Part shown: positions 8,147 through 15,781 of the stretch, one piece after another | Layout: each line of letters begins with the position of its first letter | Position numbering within the stretch: position 1 is the stretch's first letter | Assembly (NCBI GenBank): GCA_017990865.1 | Contig: JAGNNB010000023.1 | Span: 1-15,866 of the forward strand | Length of the DNA stretch: 15,866 nt | Source of the DNA: Lysobacteraceae bacterium | Lineage (GTDB): Bacteria; Pseudomonadota; Gammaproteobacteria; Xanthomonadales; Xanthomonadaceae | Direction: 5' to 3' | Made by a program: the position numbers and the translations under genes | The notes under the pieces: generated by a model | Told to the model about the DNA's origin: nothing | Database searches by the model: none | What the model saw: the letters and a program-made list of their open reading frames with translations, nothing else

Positions 8147-8230
8147 TGTCATCCCGAGCCGCAGGCGAGGGACCTGTTTTTTTCGATGCCACCCCAAAAA
8201 CAGGTCCCTCGCCTGCGGCTCGGGATGACA
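8147..8230. repeat. Perfect 35-bp inverted repeat between gshA and ppc
   Basis: Arms 8147-8181 and 8196-8230 are exact reverse complements over 35 bases, with a 14-nt loop. Each arm begins TGTCATCCCGAGCCGCAGG and ends in a run of T or A. The opening motif is like widely dispersed extragenic repeats. It is placed just after the gshA stop (8262) and before ppc, so as RNA it would fold into a very stable hairpin and could end gshA transcripts. The T-run is inside the stem and not after it, so it is not a textbook intrinsic terminator. Confidence 0.9.
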
Positions 8231-8261
8231 GGAATCAGGGGCGCGCGTCTCAGAAGACCCG

Positions 8262-9656
8262 TCAGTACGCGAACTCGCGGAACACGCGGTCGATGTCGCC
8301 GGCCCATTCGCCGCGGAACAGTTCGAGCTTGCGTTCGGCGGCGGTTTGGCCGGATTCCACCACATCGATCAGCGGATCGAGGAAGCGGCTTTCGTCGGTA
8401 CCCTTGGCGTTGAGCCGCGCGCGACGCTGCAGGCCGGCGGCGGAGATTTTCAGCGCCTCGCGGGCCAGATCGCGCAGCGTGCCGTTGCGGAACGGGACAT
8501 GCAGGGCGAGTTTAGGCACGCCGTCGCGCAGGGCGTTGCGTTCGGCCAGACTGAAATCCTTCACCAGATCCCAGGCTGCATCCAGCGCCGCGTCGTCGTA
8601 CAGCAAGCCCACCCAGAACGCCGGCAACGCGCACAGCCGGTTCCACGGCCCGCCGTCGGCGCCGCGCATTTCCAGAAACTTTTTCATCCGCACTTCGGGG
8701 AAGGCGGTGGTCATATGATCCGACCAATCGCGCAACGTCGGCAGCGCGCCGGGCAAGGCCGGCAGTTCGCCGCGCATAAAATCGCGGAAACTCTGCCCGC
8801 TGGCGTCGTGATAATGCTGTTTACCGTCGGCGCCGTCGCGATACGAAAAATACATCGGCACATCGAGCAGATAATCGACGTAGCGTTCGTAACCGAAGCC
8901 GTCCTCGAACACGAAGTCGAGCATGCCGGTGCGGTCGGTGTCGGTGTCGGTCCAGATATGCGAGCGATAGCTCAGATAGCCGTTGGGCTTGCCTTCGGTG
9001 AACGGCGAATCGGCGAACAGCGCGGTGGCGATCGGCTGCAGCGCCAGCGAGACGCGAAATTTCTTGACCATATCCGCTTCGCTGGCGAAATCCAGATTGA
9101 CCTGCACCGTGCAGGTGCGGGTCATCATGTCCAGGCCCAGCGAACCGACCTTCGGCATGTAGTCGCGCATGATGCGATAGCGACCTTTCGGCATCCACGG
9201 CATTTCGTCGCGACGCCATTTCGGCTGGAAGCCCATGCCGAGAAACCCGAGTTCCAATTCGTCGGCGACGGTCTTCACTTCTTTCAGATGGGTGCCGACT
9301 TCGACGCAGGTCTGATGGATCGTCTCCAGCGGCGCGCCGGACAATTCGAGTTGGCCCGCGGGCTCGAGCGTGACCGAGGCGTCGTCGCGCAGCAGCGCGA
9401 TGGTGCGTTCGGGCAGGCCGTCGACCGATTCGCGCACCGGTGTCCAACCGAAGCGCGTCAAGCCGGTGAGCAAGGCTTCGATGCCGCGGTCGCCGTCGAA
9501 ACTCGGCGGGCGCAGATCGTCCATGCGGAAGCCGAATTTCTCGTGTTCGGTGCCGATGCGCCAATCGGCTTTGGGCTTTTCGCCCGCGGCGATGTACGCC
9601 ACCAACTCGGACCGATCGGCGATCGGCGTATCGGCGACGTGGCTGGGACTGGACAT
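8262..9656 (-). CDS. gshA: Glutamate-cysteine ligase, plant/proteobacterial type
   Basis: Cytoplasmic ATP-dependent ligase for the first step of glutathione synthesis, joining L-glutamate to L-cysteine. 464 residues, close to the usual length of the plant-type GCL clade found in alpha- and gammaproteobacteria, and unrelated in detail to the E. coli-type enzyme. Recognisable segments are [12 protein letters not shown] (about residues 32-43), [20 protein letters not shown] (about 97-116), [52 protein letters not shown] and a late [13 protein letters not shown]. The start is ATG 9654-9656 with GGAG 7-8 nt upstream. It diverges from the substrate-binding protein gene with a 143-nt spacer. Glutathione made through this enzyme is the cofactor for FrmA. 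Confidence 0.96.
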   Translation of the reverse strand: MSSPSHVADTPIADRSELVAYIAAGEKPKADWRIGTEHEKFGFRMDDLRPPSFDGDRGIEALLTGLTRFGWTPVRESVDGLPERTIALLRDDASVTLEPAGQLELSGAPLETIHQTCVEVGTHLKEVKTVADELELGFLGMGFQPKWRRDEMPWMPKGRYRIMRDYMPKVGSLGLDMMTRTCTVQVNLDFASEADMVKKFRVSLALQPIATALFADSPFTEGKPNGYLSYRSHIWTDTDTDRTGMLDFVFEDGFGYERYVDYLLDVPMYFSYRDGADGKQHYHDASGQSFRDFMRGELPALPGALPTLRDWSDHMTTAFPEVRMKKFLEMRGADGGPWNRLCALPAFWVGLLYDDAALDAAWDLVKDFSLAERNALRDGVPKLALHVPFRNGTLRDLAREALKISAAGLQRRARLNAKGTDESRFLDPLIDVVESGQTAAERKLELFRGEWAGDIDRVFREFAY

Positions 9657-9799
9657 GCGGGCTCCGGAGAAAGCGAAAGGCGAACGGTGCGACGAGAGGC
9701 GAGCCGAAGCCGGGCCGGTGCGTCGTGCGCGAAACGAGGCGCGCAGGCATGGTCATGGGGGCGATGCCGCGACGGCGCAAGTCGGGCACTATACGTCCG

Positions 9800-11386
9800 A
9801 TGATCCGGCGTATCGTTGCCCTCCTGCTGTCTCTGTGTTCCATCGGTGCCGTCGCCGGCGCCTATGCGCAGTCGTCGTCGCAGCTCGAACGCGGAAACGG
9901 TCCCGAACCGGCGACATTGGACGCGCATCGTTGTCAGGAGGTCGCCTGCGGCAACATCTTGCGCGATCTGTACGAAGGGCTCGTGACCGAAGACGCGAGC
10001 GGGCGTTTGATTCCCGGCACGGCCGAGCGTTGGGAGGTGTCCCCCGATGGGCGCGTGTGGACTTTCCATCTGCGCCCGGGTTTGCGTTGGAGCGACGGCG
10101 CGCCCTTGGATGCGGCGCAGATCGTCGCGAGTTTTCGCCGGGCCTTCGCGCCTGAGACCGCCGCGCCGTTCGCCGAACAATTCGCCGCGGTCGAATTCGC
10201 GATGGACGTGCAGGCCGGCCGCAAGCCGACGGATGCGATCGGCATCGATCATCCCGATGCGCGCACCGTGCGCTTCCGCACCACGCGGCATGTGTTTTTG
10301 CCGGCGCTGCTGACCTTGCCGATCGCGTATCCGGTGTCGCTGCCGGAGGTCGCTCGCTACGGCGCGCAGCACACGCGACCCGGCGCGCTGCGCGGCAACG
10401 GCGCGTATCGCTTGCGCGCCTGGACGCCGCAGGCGAGCGTGACCCTGGAGAAAAACCCGCATTTTCACGAGGTCGCGCGCGTGACCATCCCACGCGTGCG
10501 CTATCACGTCACCGAAGACGCCGCGGCGGAATCGCAGCGTTACGCGGCCGGCGATCTGCACATCACCGAAACCGCACCGCCGCAGCCGCTGACGAAGCTG
10601 CGCGCGCGCTACGGCGCGCAATTGCGCGTGTCGCCGTATATCGGCGCGTTTTGGCTGGGCTTGAACGTGACCAAGCCGCCGCTGAAAGACGCGCCGGGGC
10701 TACGCGAAGCCTTATCGCTCGCGGTCGATCGCGACAAACTCACGCGCTACATCACCGGTTTCGGCGAGTCGCCGGCCTACGGCATCGTGCCGCCGGGATT
10801 GCCGGGCTATGCGCCGGCATCGCTGCATTGGTCGGAATGGACGCAGGCGCAGCGCGATGCTCGCGCGCGGCGGCTGTATCGCGCCGCGGGCTATTCCGAC
10901 GCGAATCCGCTCACCATCGAATTGCGCTACAACACGTCCACCCCGCATCGGCGCATGGCGCTGGCGGTGGCGGCGATGTGGCGCGACACCCTGGGCGTGC
11001 GCGTGCGTTTGCGCAACGAGGAATGGAAAGTATTCGTGCAGAACCGCAAACAACGCGTGGTGACGCAGGCCTTCCGCGGCGGCTGGATCGGCGACGCGCC
11101 GGACCCGCGCAATTTTCTCGCTGCGTTCGCCGACGACGGCGCGCTGAACTGGATGGGCTACGACGATCCGCGCTATCGCGACGCGTTCGCCCGCGCCGAC
11201 GCCGCGCGCAACGATGCGGCGCGTAATGCATGGTTGCGCGCCGCCGAAACCCGCTTGCTGAATGCGCATGCGCTGGTGCCGCTGTATTTCTACACGTCGA
11301 AGCATTTGGTCTCGCCGCGGGTGGAGGGTTACGAAGCGAATCCGTTGGATCGTCACGGCTCGCGTTGGCTGCGTTTGCGAGAATGA
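9800..11386 (+). CDS. Oligopeptide-type ABC transporter substrate-binding protein (SBP family 5)
   Basis: 528 residues from the ATG at 9800. A Sec signal peptide (MIRRIV, hydrophobic core, AYA then Gln near residue 23) sends it to the periplasm; there is no lipobox cysteine. The mature start QLERGNGPEPATLDAHR is the family's standard RGNGxEPxTLDP opening. It is followed by VACGNILRDLYEGLV, the lobe-I segment GRLIPGTAERWEVSPDGRVWTFHLRPGLRWSDG, ALSLAVDRDKL near residue 315, and a late DAPDPRNFLAAF. These are features of OppA/DppA/MppA-like peptide-binding proteins; the ligand is not deducible. An in-frame ATG at 9725 would put 25 charged residues before the signal. A TATACG hexamer at 9790-9795 lies only 4 nt before the chosen ATG, and no Shine-Dalgarno is seen. 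An OppB-type permease lies 0.8 kb downstream with a metal transporter gene between. Confidence 0.92.
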   Translation: MIRRIVALLLSLCSIGAVAGAYAQSSSQLERGNGPEPATLDAHRCQEVACGNILRDLYEGLVTEDASGRLIPGTAERWEVSPDGRVWTFHLRPGLRWSDGAPLDAAQIVASFRRAFAPETAAPFAEQFAAVEFAMDVQAGRKPTDAIGIDHPDARTVRFRTTRHVFLPALLTLPIAYPVSLPEVARYGAQHTRPGALRGNGAYRLRAWTPQASVTLEKNPHFHEVARVTIPRVRYHVTEDAAAESQRYAAGDLHITETAPPQPLTKLRARYGAQLRVSPYIGAFWLGLNVTKPPLKDAPGLREALSLAVDRDKLTRYITGFGESPAYGIVPPGLPGYAPASLHWSEWTQAQRDARARRLYRAAGYSDANPLTIELRYNTSTPHRRMALAVAAMWRDTLGVRVRLRNEEWKVFVQNRKQRVVTQAFRGGWIGDAPDPRNFLAAFADDGALNWMGYDDPRYRDAFARADAARNDAARNAWLRAAETRLLNAHALVPLYFYTSKHLVSPRVEGYEANPLDRHGSRWLRLRE

Positions 11387-11475
11387 GTCTCGACGCGGCG
11401 GTCGGCGGACGCGCGCAGTACACTGCGCCATCCGCGATGCGCACGAACCGTGCCTCGCTTCCGCAGGAGCGCATC

Positions 11476-12174
11476 ATGCGTCGTTGGCATATCGAAACCC
11501 ATCGCACCGACCGCGTCGGCTGGCTGCGCGCCGCCGTGCTCGGCGCCAACGACGGCATCATCTCCGTCGCAGGCTTGGTCGTCGGCGTGGCCGCCACCGG
11601 CGTCGGCACCGCGGCGGTGCTCGCAAGCGGCATCGCAGGCATCGTCGCGGGGGCGATGTCGATGGCGGCCGGCGAATACGTGTCGGTGCAATCGCAGGCC
11701 GATACCGAGAACGCCGATATCGCGAAAGAAACCCGCGAATTGGCCGAAGAGCCCGACCACGAATTGCTTGAACTCACCCACATCTACGTCAAGCGCGGCC
11801 TGACCCGCGAATTGGCGGCGCAGGTCGCGGCGCAGCTCACCGCGCACGACGCCCTGGGCGCGCATATGCGCGACGAGTTGGGTATCACCGAAGCCCTGCG
11901 CGCGCGTCCGCTGCAGGCGGCGTTGGCCTCCGCCGCCGCGTTCGCGGTCGGCGCGATGTTGCCGATCGGCGCGGTGGTGTTCGCGCCCGCGACGCGGATC
12001 GAAGCGGTCGTCTTCGCTGTCACGCTCTGCGCGTTGCTCGGCTCCGGTGCGCTCGCCGCGCGGGTCGGTGGCGCATCGGTCGTGCGCGGCGCGTTGCGCG
12101 TCGGATTTTGGGGCGCGATGGCGATGGGCGCGGCGGCGCTGATCGGCCGCTTGTTCCACGTCCAACTCGGATGA
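11476..12174 (+). CDS. VIT1/CCC1-family Fe/Mn transporter-like membrane protein
   Basis: 232 residues. The conserved opening is RTDRVGWLRAAVLGANDGIISVAGLVVGVAA (Asp26 in TM1), followed by GIAGIVAGAMSMAAGEYVSVQSQADTENADI (residues 52-82; Glu67 and Asp76 are typical). Next comes a charged cytoplasmic helical segment (about 83-140) that corresponds to the metal-binding domain, then hydrophobic segments near residues 147-170, 174-192 and 208-225, giving about five membrane helices. Plant and yeast members move Fe2+ or Mn2+ out of the cytosol, and a similar role is likely here. The start at 11476 has GGAG upstream and matches the family N-terminus. A longer in-frame start at 11383 overlaps the preceding stop as ATGA and would add 31 residues. 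Its own stop overlaps the first mini-ORF of the 14-bp repeat. Confidence 0.9.
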   Translation: MRRWHIETHRTDRVGWLRAAVLGANDGIISVAGLVVGVAATGVGTAAVLASGIAGIVAGAMSMAAGEYVSVQSQADTENADIAKETRELAEEPDHELLELTHIYVKRGLTRELAAQVAAQLTAHDALGAHMRDELGITEALRARPLQAALASAAAFAVGAMLPIGAVVFAPATRIEAVVFAVTLCALLGSGALAARVGGASVVRGALRVGFWGAMAMGAAALIGRLFHVQLG

Positions 12175-12224
12175 AGCGATTGGGATGAAACAGTTCGAAT
12201 GAAACGGTTCGGATGAAACGATTC
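12171..12224 (+). repeat. 14-bp tandem repeat forming a chain of overlapping mini-ORFs before the permease
   Basis: Four ATGs at 12171, 12185, 12199 and 12213 begin near-identical 14-nt units of consensus ATGAAACGATTCGG. The first three each open a five-codon frame (MKRLG, MKQFE, MKRFG) whose TGA overlaps the next ATG as ATGA. The first ATG overlaps the stop of the VIT-type gene and the fourth is the permease start (MKRFATR). No Shine-Dalgarno precedes any of them. A ribosome finishing the VIT gene could re-initiate three times and reach the permease. Confidence 0.9.
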
Positions 12225-13148
12225 GCCACGCGCCTGCTGGAAGCGACGCTCACGCTGTGGCTGCTGGCCACGCTGTGCTTCGTCTTGCTGCGCGCCGCGC
12301 CGGGTGGGCCGTTCGACACCGAAAAATCCGCGCCGCCGGAAGTGCGCGCAGCGCTGGAAGCGCGCTATCGGCTGGATCGATCGCCGATCGCGCAATACGG
12401 CGCGTGGTTGGGCGATGTCGCGCGCGGCGATCTCGGCCCCTCGTTCCAATATCCCGATTACACCGTGAACGATTTGATCGCGCAGGCGTTGCCGGTGTCG
12501 GCGCTCAACGGCGGTATCGCCTTGTTGTTGGCCGTATCGTTCGGCGTACCGCTCGGCGTGTGGGCGGCGTTGCGTGCAGGCTCGTGGTGGGATCGCATGC
12601 TGATGCTGTTCGCGGGTTTGGGGTTGGCGGTACCGAAGTTCGTGGTCGCGCCGCTGTTGGTGCTGTTGTTCGCCGTGACCTTGCATTGGCTGCCGGCGGG
12701 CGGTTGGGGCGATTCCCTGTTCGACAGCCCGCGCAATATCGTGCTGCCGGCGATCGCGCTGGCGCTGCCGAATCTGGCCTATTGCGCGCGACTGACGCGC
12801 GCGTCGATGCTGGAGACGTTGAACGCCGAGTATCTCGCCGCCGCGCGCGCGCGCGGGCTATCCGAGACGCGGCTGTTGTTCGCGCATGCGCTGAAACCGG
12901 CGTCGATGCCGGTCGTGGCGTGGCTATCGCCGGCCTTGATCAACATCGTCACCGGCTCGGCCGTGGTCGAACAAGTGTTCGGTATCCCCGGCATGGGCCG
13001 CTATTTCGTGCAGGGCGCCTTGAACCGCGATTACACCCTGGTGCTGGGCGTGGTGTTGGTGGTCGGCGCGTTGATCGTCGCCATCAACACCCTGGTCGAT
13101 GCCTTGCGCGCGTGGATGGATCCGCGGCTGCGCGACGCGGTCGCGTGA
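12213..13148 (+). CDS. ABC transporter permease, OppB/DppB type
   Basis: 311 residues, normal for the OppB branch of peptide-transporter permeases. The first membrane helix is about residues 9-27, followed by a periplasmic loop with the typical RYRLDRSPIAQYGAWLGDVARGDLGPSF. Further helices lie near 99-120, 130-160, 175-190, 231-250 and 275-298. The cytoplasmic EAA loop that docks the ATPase is NAEYLAAARARGLSETRLLFAHALK (about 205-228), and VEQVFGIPGMGRYF (252-265) is the OppB signature. It should form a heterodimer with an OppC-type permease, but none follows: the next gene is an unrelated secreted protein. The partner and ATPases must be elsewhere or absent. Its start is the last ATG of the 14-bp repeat chain, so its expression is probably coupled to the gene before it. 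Confidence 0.93.
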   Translation: MKRFATRLLEATLTLWLLATLCFVLLRAAPGGPFDTEKSAPPEVRAALEARYRLDRSPIAQYGAWLGDVARGDLGPSFQYPDYTVNDLIAQALPVSALNGGIALLLAVSFGVPLGVWAALRAGSWWDRMLMLFAGLGLAVPKFVVAPLLVLLFAVTLHWLPAGGWGDSLFDSPRNIVLPAIALALPNLAYCARLTRASMLETLNAEYLAAARARGLSETRLLFAHALKPASMPVVAWLSPALINIVTGSAVVEQVFGIPGMGRYFVQGALNRDYTLVLGVVLVVGALIVAINTLVDALRAWMDPRLRDAVA

Positions 13149-13180
13149 CGCTTTCCGCCGCGCGATGCGCCTTCGTGCGT

Positions 13181-13226
13181 TGCGTCTAACGGCGTGTCTA
13201 ATGGCGTGTCGAACGGCGTTTTTCGA
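13181..13226 (+). repeat. Short 12-bp tandem repeat in the spacer after the permease
   Basis: Units GGCGTGTCTAAT (13191-13202) and GGCGTGTCGAAC (13203-13214) are preceded by a partial unit TGCGTCTAAC and followed by a diverged GGCGTTTTTCGA. The 196-nt spacer 13149-13344 otherwise shows nothing I can name: no gene, clear promoter or terminator. Confidence 0.55.
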
Positions 13227-13344
13227 CGAGCGCCCCTGGAGCGGCGCGCGCTTGCATCGCCGGCCGCCGGGGCGTAGAACGAGCCGTCGGCCCGAACCGG
13301 CCGTCGCCCGATGCGCTTTCCACCATCCCCCGAGGAACGCAGGC

Positions 13345-13791
13345 ATGAAATCGAACCCGCGCTACGTCGCATTACTTACGCTTTTCGTATTCGTCTCCGG
13401 GCTGGCGTACGCCCCACCCGCGAACGCAGGCTCTCATATCTTCGTGCTCGCATCCGTGCCGGCCAATGTGCTGTATTCGGCGAGCACCTGCCAACAAGCC
13501 AATCCCCCGATCGGCGGCGTGCCGCAATGGCCGACCATCTATTACGCCGCGCACCGCAAGAGCACGCGCGCCCGCGGTTTGCTGGCGATCCAGTACGTCG
13601 CCTGGAACGGGCAGTGGATCGAAGTCTCGCGCTACGAAACCCGCACTTGGAACAACGGTGTCGCGATCTACGGTTTCCCCGGCAACGGCACGATGATTCG
13701 GATGTACGCGATCGTCGCGGTCCCGAAAGTCGGCGATGTGGCGTACCCGATCACCAACCAATCGTTCACCATCCCGTATTCGTGCGGTTGA
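13345..13791 (+). CDS. Small secreted hypothetical protein
   Basis: 148 residues with a Sec signal peptide: MKSNPRY, a hydrophobic core to about residue 20, then cleavage after AYA (23) or ANA (28). The mature part of about 120 residues has two cysteines, Cys49 and Cys147, placed to close a disulfide across nearly the whole domain. It is rich in Tyr and Trp (WPTIYYAAH, YVAWNGQWIEVSRYETRTWNNG), which suggests a beta-rich fold. I do not recognise a named family. The ATG has a good GAGGAA site about 9 nt upstream; the longer frame from 13099 starts inside the permease gene and is rejected. It is 52 nt before the DUF2007-like gene on the same strand, so the two may share a transcript. Confidence 0.78.
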   Translation: MKSNPRYVALLTLFVFVSGLAYAPPANAGSHIFVLASVPANVLYSASTCQQANPPIGGVPQWPTIYYAAHRKSTRARGLLAIQYVAWNGQWIEVSRYETRTWNNGVAIYGFPGNGTMIRMYAIVAVPKVGDVAYPITNQSFTIPYSCG

Positions 13792-13843
13792 GTTTGCCGC
13801 GGGGCAGAATCGCCGCGATATCGACGCACGACGGAGCGAAGCG

Positions 13844-14692
13844 ATGATTTCGATCTACCAAGCGGCGAATCTGGCGGATGCGTATTTGATTCGGCATCTG
13901 TTGGAAGAGGAACGCATCGACGCCTACATCGCCGGCGAATATTTGCGTGGTGCGATCGGCGAGATTCCGGCGAACACGCCGATCGAGGTGCGCGTTTCGG
14001 CGGAGGACGCGGCGCGCGCGCGTCGCATCGTCGAGGAGTGGGAGCGAAGCCCGATCGACACTTCGGCGTTCGAAGACGAAGCGGATGCCGTGGTCGCGGG
14101 CCCGACCGAGACGATGCGCGACCCGACGCAGCGGCCGCAATTCCGCGTGTTCGCCGCGATTGTCTGGCTTATCACTGGGGCCGCGCTCGGCGCAGGCGCG
14201 ATGTGGGCCGCGCAGAACGGCCCGCGCAGCGAATCCGGCGTCGACTACAACGACGATGGCGCGATCGACGAACGCTGGATGTATGCGGGTGATCGCCCCG
14301 AACGCGTCGAGATCGACCGCAACCGCGACGGCAAGCCCGATTTCATCCTCGATTACGACGATCGAGCGCTGCCGTCGCGCGACGAAGTCGACCGCGATTT
14401 CAATGGCACGATGGAAGAGAGCACGGCATACCGATACGGGCAGCCGATGCGAACGGAACTCGACCGCGATCGCGACGGTCGCATCGAATATCGCGCGGAA
14501 TACATCCACGGCACGATCTTCCGCGAAGAATGGCTGAACCCGAACGGCGATACGATCAAACGCGTGGAATACGACCGCGGCGACCCGAGCGAAGGCGCGA
14601 TCGACAGCGACGGCGACGGCCGTTTGGACACCGCGCGGGTTTACGACTCGAATGGAGAAATCGTGCGCACTGCGCCGCTGGATGCGCGGTGA
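13844..14692 (+). CDS. DUF2007-like N-terminal domain, one membrane helix, and acidic EF-loop-like repeats
   Basis: 282 residues in three parts. Residues 1-66 (ISIYQAANLADAYLIRHLLEEERIDAYI, then EVRVSAEDAARARRIVEEW) match the small DUF2007 putative signal-transducing fold. After an acidic linker, residues 102-123 form one membrane helix. Residues 134-275 hold about six repeats with a 23-25-residue period: DYNDDGAID (134), DRNRDGKPD (158), DRDFNGTME (183), DRDRDGRIE (207), a diverged LNPNGDTIK (231) and DSDGDGRLD (254). Each is followed by a Tyr- and Arg-rich linker. The loops have the DxDxDG spacing of EF-hand or thrombospondin-3-type calcium sites. The likely topology is DUF2007 in the cytoplasm and the repeats in the periplasm, but this is inference. 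GGAG precedes the ATG. Function unknown; calcium or other cation binding is probable. Confidence 0.82.
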   Translation: MISIYQAANLADAYLIRHLLEEERIDAYIAGEYLRGAIGEIPANTPIEVRVSAEDAARARRIVEEWERSPIDTSAFEDEADAVVAGPTETMRDPTQRPQFRVFAAIVWLITGAALGAGAMWAAQNGPRSESGVDYNDDGAIDERWMYAGDRPERVEIDRNRDGKPDFILDYDDRALPSRDEVDRDFNGTMEESTAYRYGQPMRTELDRDRDGRIEYRAEYIHGTIFREEWLNPNGDTIKRVEYDRGDPSEGAIDSDGDGRLDTARVYDSNGEIVRTAPLDAR

Positions 14693-14745
14693 GGCATCGC
14701 TAGAACATATCGCAAAATCAGCGGAGAAACGGATTGATTTATCAG

Positions 14746-14824
14746 CGTCATTCCGGCGAAAGCCGGAACCCAGCTTTTCGTTCTGTATTTCTCAAGCGGG
14801 CTCCCGGCTTTCGCCGGGATGACG
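14746..14824. repeat. Dispersed-type inverted repeat between convergent genes, possible two-way terminator
   Basis: The outer arms CGTCATTCCGGCGAAAGCCGG and its near reverse complement are about 27 nt each. Each arm is itself a hairpin: 14751-14768 has TTCCGGC and GCCGGAA around a GAAA tetraloop, and 14803-14818 has CCCGGC and GCCGGG around TTTC. Elements opening GTCATTCC with this structure are widely scattered extragenic repeats in proteobacteria. It sits between the plus-strand gene ending at 14692 and engB ending at 14888, so it could end transcripts from both sides. The rest of this 195-nt gap holds nothing I can identify. Confidence 0.8.
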
Positions 14825-14887
14825 TCTGAGAATCGTGGATGTTTCGATATTGAGATGGGTTCCAATCGATTGCTTGAACGCCGCGCG

Positions 14888-15520
<633 letters not shown>

Positions 15521-15580
15521 AGCATGGCACGAGCGGCCGGATTCGCCGGCGCGGGCGCGTTGGACTCGTCCTTCGACCCG

Positions 15581-15613
15581 GATCGCAGCGATCGGGCTGA
15601 TCGGGCCGATCAG
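15581..15613. promoter_or_regulatory. Two adjacent short palindromes in the engB-divergent intergenic region
   Basis: GATCGCAGCGATC (15581-15593) has 6-bp arms, and CTGATCGGGCCGATCAG (15597-15613) has 8-bp arms around one base. They lie 63-95 nt upstream of the -35 box of the promoter at 15676 and 61-93 nt upstream of the engB start. They could be regulatory sites for either gene; no regulator can be named. Confidence 0.3.
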
Positions 15614-15675
15614 GCCGTGTGCCCCCGCTCAGTCCGCGGCCATCCCGCATCGTGCCGGTCGGGCGCTCCGCTCGT

Positions 15676-15704
15676 TTGACCGTCCCCGGCGCGACGACGA
15701 TAAT
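15676..15704 (+). promoter_or_regulatory. Sigma-70-type promoter for the exported (cytochrome c-like) gene
   Basis: TTGACC (15676-15681), exactly 17 nt, then GATAAT (15699-15704): two near-consensus hexamers at ideal spacing in GC-rich surroundings. Transcription should start near 15711, giving a leader of about 70 nt before the ATG at 15782. Confidence 0.7.
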
Positions 15705-15781
15705 TCCACGGTTTCGGCCACGCGCCGACCCGAGCCGGCCGCGCCGGACTCGTCCGATCGGATTTCTTTGGAGTGTTGAGC

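Noticed and set aside
8346..9803. Long plus-strand frame opposite gshA (485 codons)
   Set aside because: It is the antisense of a secure gshA gene in GC-rich DNA, where stop codons are rare in the shadow frames. Its translation is Arg/Ala/Gly-rich with no recognisable domain.
12836..12857. Alternating CG run within the permease gene, considered as a Z-DNA or regulatory element
   Set aside because: It codes for the conserved AARARG part of the EAA loop, so codon choice in GC-rich DNA explains it.
14243..14670. Dockerin-type cellulosome module considered for the acidic repeats
   Set aside because: Dockerins have two F-hand loops with a different spacing; six loops at 23-25 residues after a membrane helix do not fit.
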